In this document: piece by piece, positions 5,741-9,980 of the stretch
Layout of the letters: each line of letters starts with the position of its first letter
Position numbering within the stretch: the stretch's first letter is position 1
The notes under the pieces: model-generated
Database searches by the model: none
What the model was told of the DNA's origin: nothing
The model's input: the letters and a program-made list of their open reading frames with translations, nothing else
Program-made: the position numbers and the translations under genes
NCBI GenBank assembly: GCA_027056615.1
Contig: JALUKJ010000231.1
Span: forward strand, 1 to 9,980
DNA: 9,980 nt
From: Campylobacteraceae bacterium
Lineage (GTDB): Bacteria; Campylobacterota; Campylobacteria; Campylobacterales; Sulfurovaceae
Direction: 5' to 3'

Positions 5741-7108
5741 CTAATAACAACTACACCCTGTACTATCTTCATTACCACCTGCGAAGTATTCTCCATCAAA
5801 ACTCACCAAAGAGTATTCACGGTCGTCTCCAAGAGACTCTTTTAAGCCCTCTATCGACAAAAATCCAAGTGAGTCAGCACCGATGTATTTCGCTATCTCT
5901 TTAGGGGTTTTAGAAGAGGAGATAAGCTCATCTTTAGTTGCCGTGTCTATACCGTAACGACAAGGAAATTTAATTTCAGGTGCTGCAATTCTCATGTGAA
6001 CCTCTGAGGCACCTGCTTCTTTTAGCATTTTAACAATTTGCTTAGAGGTTGTTCCCCGTACCAAAGAGTCATCTACAATAGCTACTTTTTTACCTGCTAT
6101 CATATCTTTAATAGGAGAGAGTTTTAGCTTGACTTTTAGGTCTCGTATCTCTTGGCTAGGCTCAATAAAAGTACGCCCTACATAGTGATTACGTACAATT
6201 CCCATCTCAAAAGGAACACCCATACCATCGGCATAGCCTTTAGCTGCTGCCACTCCCGAGTCAGGAACTGGCAATACCAAGTCAATGTCAGCAGGGGTCT
6301 CTTTGGCTAACTGTTTTCCCATCTCTAAACGCATATTATAAACAGTTTTACCATCAATAATAGAGTCAGGACGTGCAAAGTAGATATACTCAAAAGCACA
6401 TGGGTGTGGATCTGGTTCAAATATCATCTTTGATATAGGCTCTTTATTCTTTTCAAAAATCAACATCTCACCTGGTTTGACATCTCGAATAAATTTAGCT
6501 CCTACTAAGTCAAAAGCACAAGTCTCTGAAGCGACAATGTACCCACCACCTTTAAGCTTTCCTAAACTAAGAGGACGAATCCCAAAACGGTCACGTATCA
6601 CAAACATTTTACTACGACTCTGAATGGCTAAACAGTATGCCCCCTCAATCTTTTTAAGCATACTTTTAATACGTGCTTTAAGTTGATTTTTTTCGCTTTT
6701 GGCAATTAGATGTACAATATTTTCCGTATCCATATCTGTCTGAAAGATAGCACCTTTTTCAATAAGTTCATCTCTAACCTCATATTTGTTAGTCAAGTTT
6801 CCATTGTGTGCTACCGAAATAGCTCCTAACTTATACTTAGCATAGACAGGTTGAGCATCTAAAATAGAGGCTTTCCCTGCTGTAGAGTAACGGTTATGAC
6901 CAATAGCACAAGAGCCTGTAAGTAAATCAAGGTCATCTTGTTTAAAAACTTCTGTGACTAAACCTCGTTTTTTAATCAAGTGAATTTGCTTCCCATCAGC
7001 AGAAGAGATTCCAGAAGACTCCTGCCCTCTATGTTGCATAGAAAAGAGTGCATAGTAAGCAATCTGTGATGCATTCTCAGCCCCGTAAACCCCTACAATA
7101 GCACACAT
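5741..7108 (-). CDS. purF: Amidophosphoribosyltransferase (PurF)
   Basis: PurF makes 5-phosphoribosylamine from PRPP and glutamine, the first committed step of purine synthesis. The 455-residue protein starts MCAIVGVYG, so Cys2 becomes the N-terminal nucleophile after Met removal. The longer open frame (start at 7159) would place 17 residues before this Met inside dapB and is rejected. The glutaminase half has HRGQESSG (26-33), GHNRYSTAG (70-78), AHNGNLTN (100-107) and TDTE-like TDMDTE. The transferase half has the PRPP loop VAIVDDSLVRGTTS (342-355). C237 and C383 occupy the positions of two [4Fe-4S] ligands of the Bacillus-type enzyme. The other pair seems to be C452 and C454 at the extreme C-terminus (GCSCY), a CxC and not a CxxC. 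The ATG is 1 nt after the dapB stop, and GGGA inside dapB may serve as ribosome site, so the two are probably translationally coupled. I recall the same dapB-purF order in Campylobacter. Confidence 0.95.
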   Translation of the reverse strand: MCAIVGVYGAENASQIAYYALFSMQHRGQESSGISSADGKQIHLIKKRGLVTEVFKQDDLDLLTGSCAIGHNRYSTAGKASILDAQPVYAKYKLGAISVAHNGNLTNKYEVRDELIEKGAIFQTDMDTENIVHLIAKSEKNQLKARIKSMLKKIEGAYCLAIQSRSKMFVIRDRFGIRPLSLGKLKGGGYIVASETCAFDLVGAKFIRDVKPGEMLIFEKNKEPISKMIFEPDPHPCAFEYIYFARPDSIIDGKTVYNMRLEMGKQLAKETPADIDLVLPVPDSGVAAAKGYADGMGVPFEMGIVRNHYVGRTFIEPSQEIRDLKVKLKLSPIKDMIAGKKVAIVDDSLVRGTTSKQIVKMLKEAGASEVHMRIAAPEIKFPCRYGIDTATKDELISSSKTPKEIAKYIGADSLGFLSIEGLKESLGDDREYSLVSFDGEYFAGGNEDSTGCSCY

Positions 7109-7109
7109 A

Positions 7110-7877
7110 TTATAATCCCAAACAGTCGTTAATTGAGTAGAGACCACTCTCTTTGTCAACTAACCAAGATGCTGCTCTAATTGCACCCTTTGAAAAGGTC
7201 TCACGACTTGTTGCTGTATGATTCAACTCTAAAAACTCACCATCATTATAGAAACCAACAGTGTGTCTTCCTACAATATCACCACCACGCAGTGCCATAA
7301 CAGCAATTTCATCTTTAGTTCTAGCCCCAATCTGTCCATCTCGCCCAGAGATACGAACAGCATCTAAATCTAGCCCCCTACCCTTAGCAGCAAACTCACC
7401 CAAAGTCAAAGCTGTTCCTGATGGAGAGTCTACTTTGTATCGGTGGTGTTGCTCTACAATCTCAATATCAAAATCTTTAAGTGTTGCCGATACCTGCTCT
7501 ACAAGTTGCTTAAGCAAAGCAATACCTGCTGACATATTTGAAGAGTAGAGTACTGCCATCTCTTTTGAAGCTTCAGCTAAAAGATTCTGTTGATGTTCAT
7601 TAAACCCTGTAGTTGCAATGACCAATGGTGTAGGATTTTCAAGTGCATTTTCTAAAAGTGATTGTGTTGCCACAGGTGCAGAGAAATCAATAACTACATC
7701 ACAGTTTTCAAGAAAAGTTTTCATATCGTTAGTAATAAGTGTTGTCTCTGGCACAGCTACTTTCAACTCATCAAAGACATGTAAAACACTCAACTCTAAA
7801 CCCTCTGTCTCTAGTACATTCTTAATAAGGTGTTCACCCATTCGTCCAGTACTACCTAATATTCCGACTTTTGTCAT
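7110..7877 (-). CDS. dapB: 4-hydroxy-tetrahydrodipicolinate reductase (DapB)
   Basis: DapB uses NAD(P)H to reduce 4-hydroxy-tetrahydrodipicolinate to tetrahydrodipicolinate, on the way to diaminopimelate for peptidoglycan and to lysine. The 255-residue protein has an N-terminal Rossmann nucleotide site, VGILGSTGRMG (4-14), VVIDFSAP (61-68) and IATTGF (87-92). Its signature EQHHRYKVDSPSGTA (132-146) contains the expected acid/base His (H134) and substrate Lys (K138). The usual APSGTA motif is SPSGTA here, a mild change. The second conserved block, RGGDIVGRHTV, lies at about 197-207. AGGA is 6 nt before the ATG at 7877. The gene opens a two-gene unit with purF, has a likely promoter at 7908-7913, and follows hemJ by 97 bp. 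Confidence 0.95.
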   Translation of the reverse strand: MTKVGILGSTGRMGEHLIKNVLETEGLELSVLHVFDELKVAVPETTLITNDMKTFLENCDVVIDFSAPVATQSLLENALENPTPLVIATTGFNEHQQNLLAEASKEMAVLYSSNMSAGIALLKQLVEQVSATLKDFDIEIVEQHHRYKVDSPSGTALTLGEFAAKGRGLDLDAVRISGRDGQIGARTKDEIAVMALRGGDIVGRHTVGFYNDGEFLELNHTATSRETFSKGAIRAASWLVDKESGLYSINDCLGL

Positions 7878-7907
7878 GTTATTTCCTAGCGTTAAAAATT
7901 ATTTGGA

Positions 7908-7913
7908 ATTATA
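7908..7913 (-). promoter_or_regulatory. Probable -10 box of the dapB-purF unit
   Basis: On the minus strand TATAAT follows CTTG, with an AT-rich stretch (TTATAAAAAATC) just upstream. It lies about 31 bp before the dapB ATG. A matching -35 box is not obvious. Confidence 0.5.
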
Positions 7914-7974
7914 CAAGATTTTTTATAAGGGGGTGTTTGTAGGATTAGGGTAAACCAAAATTTAATATTAACCA

Positions 7975-8484
7975 TTAATCTACTCTCTTTGTCAAAATCA
8001 TATAGATAACAATCCCAAAAAAGAGTGTAATTCCAATAGAGAAATAGAGTGGAATAGACTTAGTAATGACAAAGGTTACAATCAAAATAGAAAAAAGTGT
8101 TGGTACTTCATTGTAGGCTCTAAAGAACTGACCATTTTTATTGCACTTATCTTGCTCTAAAACCTTTCTAAAATACTCTAACGAAAAGCTATAGGCTATC
8201 ATTAGAACTAATACAGCTAGTTTAGCTATCATCCAACTATTATCTAACAGTGAGGGGTTAATGTAGATAAGTACTCCTCCACTTAAAATAGTTGCCCACA
8301 TAGCAGGGAGACCAATTGCTTTATAAATCATATACTCTTGTCTCTTTACCACATCAGTAAAATCTTTTTTATCTTTATGCTCTTGGTGGTAAACAAACAA
8401 TCTTGGCATATAAAAAAGCATTGCCATCCATGACAATACAGCCATAATATGAAATGCTAAAATTTCTAAATAGTATTGACCCAT
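7975..8484 (-). CDS. hemJ: Protoporphyrinogen IX oxidase HemJ
   Basis: HemJ (formerly UPF0093) is the membrane enzyme that oxidises protoporphyrinogen IX to protoporphyrin IX in haem synthesis, replacing HemG or HemY. The protein has 169 residues. FHIMAVLSWMAMLFYMPRLFVYH (11-33) carries the conserved His (H12) and the W..G/M.FY.PRLFVYH pattern. The stretch around 53-75 forms a second membrane helix. WMIAKLAVLVLMIAYSF (84-100) carries the conserved Lys (K88), and NEVPTLFSILIV (125-136) is the typical last motif. An extra hydrophobic stretch (about 145-164) makes it some 20 residues longer than most members. AAGGAC lies 7 nt before the ATG, inside the last codons of the upstream nuclease gene, whose stop is only 3 nt away. 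The two should be co-transcribed and probably coupled. Identification rests on motifs; the reaction is known from the family. Confidence 0.88.
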   Translation of the reverse strand: MGQYYLEILAFHIMAVLSWMAMLFYMPRLFVYHQEHKDKKDFTDVVKRQEYMIYKAIGLPAMWATILSGGVLIYINPSLLDNSWMIAKLAVLVLMIAYSFSLEYFRKVLEQDKCNKNGQFFRAYNEVPTLFSILIVTFVITKSIPLYFSIGITLFFGIVIYMILTKRVD

Positions 8485-8487
8485 TTT

Positions 8488-9783
8488 TTAGTCCTTTAAT
8501 TTTTGAGTATAATATCTTTTTTCTATCTCAAAATCAACAATTTCATATCTTCCGTTAAAAAAGTCTCGTCCATAGACCATAATGTCATAACTTTTTCCAA
8601 GCTTTAATAACTCTTTAGTTCCATAAATAGCAATATGTTGTTTTGAACCTTGTTTACCTATAATAGCTCTATTTTTAGAGACAGAAAAGACCTTTACTTT
8701 TCTAAGATGTAGAGGAAAATGAACTTCTCTCTTTTTTAAAGCTCTTACACTTCCCTCTTTTGCTCTTAAAGAGACTCTTTTATAGCATTGATTAGTTGAA
8801 AAAGTTGCAAACACAGGTAAGTGGTCAGAGTAGCCTTTACCGAGATGTCGATTGTTTCGGTAGACCCAACGGTAGATATAGCCTTTTTTATGGAACAGAT
8901 AGCTCTTTTTTAGAACATTAAAACTATGAGAAACATACTCTAACCCTTTACCATCAAAAAGAGTATAGGGAAGTAAAATACTATCTAACCCCTCTTTGTC
9001 ACCATAGAAGTTATGACTCCATCGTCTATAGTTTGGTAACTCTAGCCAAAGATTATAGTGAAAAAATATATTGGGGTAGAGACTATTTACTCTTACCATT
9101 TTTCCAAAACTATCTATAGAGTGTAAAATATGGTTTATACCTGTTTTTCCATTGCTGTCATTATGTTTTTGTTTTAGATGAAGATACTCATCATAGTCTG
9201 AGTTAAAGTCACCCAATAAGATATATTCACTCCCTTTGGATAACTCTTTTAGCCTATCTCTTAAAACTTTGGCTGAACGTATACGATAACTTTCAGGAGA
9301 TGATTTTGCTTTCCAGTGGTTCACATATACAAAGAAGGGCTGTTTGTCTACCCTAAATTTAACCTCTAAAATAGGTCTAAATCCAAGCTTATAATTGACG
9401 ACTATCTCTTTTGTCTTAACAATAGGAATTTTAGAGAGAAGTGCTACTTGAATGGCAGAGTGTTTTTTATGAGTAATGGCAAGATATTTATAGTTACACC
9501 CTATTTTACCAAGAGTCTTTTGTAGAAGTTTTAAAACATGTTTATTCTCAATCTCTTGTAGACCTATAATATCTGCATTAACATCACAGATAACCTCTGC
9601 ACTGTTGAGTAGTTTTTTTTTAAATGTTTTTCTATTCCAGTTATGTTTATAGGGGATATACTCTTTATATTCTGTACCGTCTTTTTTAAGGTCAAAGAGA
9701 TTTTCAACATTGTATGAAGCTATTTTTAATTCTGTAGAATAAAGAGAATAGGAGAAAAGAATAAGAAAATATATTTTAAACAT
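8488..9783 (-). CDS. Secreted EEP-family nuclease/phosphatase
   Basis: This 431-residue exported metal-dependent phosphodiesterase belongs to the endonuclease/exonuclease/phosphatase (DNase I/ExoIII-like) superfamily. A short signal peptide (1-16, MFKIYFLILFSYSLYS) precedes TELKIASYNVENLFDL. The catalytic set is complete: N25 (SYNVEN), E77 (LQEIEN), N155/H156 (NHWKAK), D192/N194 (GDFNSD), D267 (GLDSIL) and the terminal SDH (319-321, YSDHLP). The SYNVENLFD, LQEIEN and NHWK forms resemble the extracellular nuclease branch. Residues 331-365 are very basic, and 362-425 look like a beta-rich, OB-like module that could bind nucleic acid; that is inference. The likely role is DNA or nucleotide scavenging in the periplasm or outside the cell. 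The ATG has no good ribosome site (CTACGGTATTTC before it) because a REP-like element starts 8 bp upstream. It is followed after 3 nt by hemJ, with which it probably forms an operon. Confidence 0.85.
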   Translation of the reverse strand: MFKIYFLILFSYSLYSTELKIASYNVENLFDLKKDGTEYKEYIPYKHNWNRKTFKKKLLNSAEVICDVNADIIGLQEIENKHVLKLLQKTLGKIGCNYKYLAITHKKHSAIQVALLSKIPIVKTKEIVVNYKLGFRPILEVKFRVDKQPFFVYVNHWKAKSSPESYRIRSAKVLRDRLKELSKGSEYILLGDFNSDYDEYLHLKQKHNDSNGKTGINHILHSIDSFGKMVRVNSLYPNIFFHYNLWLELPNYRRWSHNFYGDKEGLDSILLPYTLFDGKGLEYVSHSFNVLKKSYLFHKKGYIYRWVYRNNRHLGKGYSDHLPVFATFSTNQCYKRVSLRAKEGSVRALKKREVHFPLHLRKVKVFSVSKNRAIIGKQGSKQHIAIYGTKELLKLGKSYDIMVYGRDFFNGRYEIVDFEIEKRYYTQKLKD

Positions 9784-9791
9784 GAAATACC

Positions 9792-9812
9792 GTAGGTTCG
9801 ATTTTATCGAAC
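9792..9812 (+). repeat. REP-like element, copy 1
   Basis: GTAG is followed by a perfect 7-bp palindrome, GTTCGAT-TTT-ATCGAAC. A GTAG or GGAG head before a hairpin is the known layout of REP sequences mobilised by RAYT (TnpA-REP) transposases. The copy is identical to copy 2 and lies in the leader of the nuclease gene. Confidence 0.8.
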
Positions 9813-9831
9813 ATTAAAATTAAATTCCAAT

Positions 9832-9862
9832 ATGCATGCATTCCCACCGAGGACGGCAATGC
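9832..9862. repeat. Hairpin core between REP copies 1 and 2
   Basis: A self-palindrome ATGCATGCAT (9832-9841) leads into GCATT-CCCA-CCG-AGGA-CGG-C-AATGC (9838-9862). Outer GCATT/AATGC and inner CCG/CGG arms pair around AGGA. The 5' arm CCCACCG has only a partial partner on the 3' side, as if TGGG had decayed to C. It looks like a second intergenic repeat unit flanked by REP copies. Confidence 0.4.
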
Positions 9863-9884
9863 CATTGAATTAAGCCCAAATCCT

Positions 9885-9905
9885 GTAGGTTCGATTTTAT
9901 CGAAC
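9885..9905 (+). repeat. REP-like element, copy 2
   Basis: The same GTAG head and GTTCGAT-TTT-ATCGAAC palindrome as copy 1, with no mismatch. It is paired head-out with copy 3 across 27 bp. Confidence 0.85.
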
Positions 9906-9932
9906 AAAAAATTGAAGCCCATAAAACAATCC

Positions 9933-9953
9933 GTTCGATGAAATCGAACCTAC
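9933..9953 (-). repeat. REP-like element, copy 3 (inverted)
   Basis: On the minus strand this is GTAG followed by GTTCGAT-TTC-ATCGAAC. It differs from copies 1 and 2 only in the last loop base. Copies 2 and 3 are inverted with matching outer T/A flanks (9884 and 9954), giving the two-REP arrangement called a REPIN. No transposase gene is in the window. Confidence 0.85.
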
Positions 9954-9980
9954 AGTTTTTGAATATTTATTCCTTAATTC

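Noticed and set aside
7109..7159. A 17-residue N-terminal extension of PurF
   Set aside because: It overlaps the end of dapB and places residues before MCAIVG. The nucleophile must be the N-terminal Cys; a cleaved propeptide is known in Bacillus, but here the ATG at 7108 is well placed 1 nt after dapB, so no extension is needed.
9792..9953. CRISPR array
   Set aside because: The three repeats are palindromic, differ in orientation and are unevenly spaced (72 and 27 bp), which fits REP elements and not CRISPR.

Overview
The window is AT-rich, densely packed bacterial DNA that looks like a member of the Campylobacterota (Epsilonproteobacteria), probably a free-living Sulfurovum/Sulfurimonas-type relative. 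The evidence is protein character: NadC, SmpB, PurF, DapB and HemJ read like epsilonproteobacterial versions. The promoters fit too, with good TATAAT-type -10 boxes behind T-rich runs and poor -35 boxes. The dapB-purF order is one I recall from Campylobacter. I cannot name the species from this sequence alone.

Layout. Positions 1-89 hold short, GC-richer, hairpin-rich DNA of unknown origin. It abuts a truncated 3' end of an HtrA/Deg-type protease gene (90-392, +). Next come radA (413-1762, +) and a small secreted outer-membrane beta-barrel protein (1822-2445, +). That gene meets, tail to tail with a 3-bp gap, a membrane-anchored M23/LytM peptidase (2449-3861, -). nadC (4021-4842, -) and smpB (4925-5383, +) diverge from a compact back-to-back promoter region. 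A 357-bp stretch (5384-5740) holds a 39-codon small ORF on the minus strand and several AT-rich dyads. The rest is minus strand: a secreted EEP-family nuclease/phosphatase (8488-9783) closely coupled to hemJ (7975-8484), then dapB (7110-7877) closely coupled to purF (5741-7108). The right edge (9792-9953) carries three copies of a REP-like element (GTAG plus a 7-bp palindrome), two of them inverted as in a REPIN.

Together the genes are mostly housekeeping: DNA recombination and repair (radA), NAD synthesis (nadC), ribosome rescue (smpB), lysine/diaminopimelate (dapB), purine (purF) and haem (hemJ) synthesis. Three envelope or secreted proteins join them. I found no complete transposase, CRISPR array, rRNA, tRNA or defence system. 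The less ordinary parts are the two repeat-like ends, the decapitated htrA, the small ORF with a hairpin leader, and the altered iron-sulfur ligand arrangement of PurF. Two start codons were moved inward from the longest frame: radA to 413, where the GGAG ribosome site fits, and purF to 7108, where the catalytic cysteine becomes residue 2.
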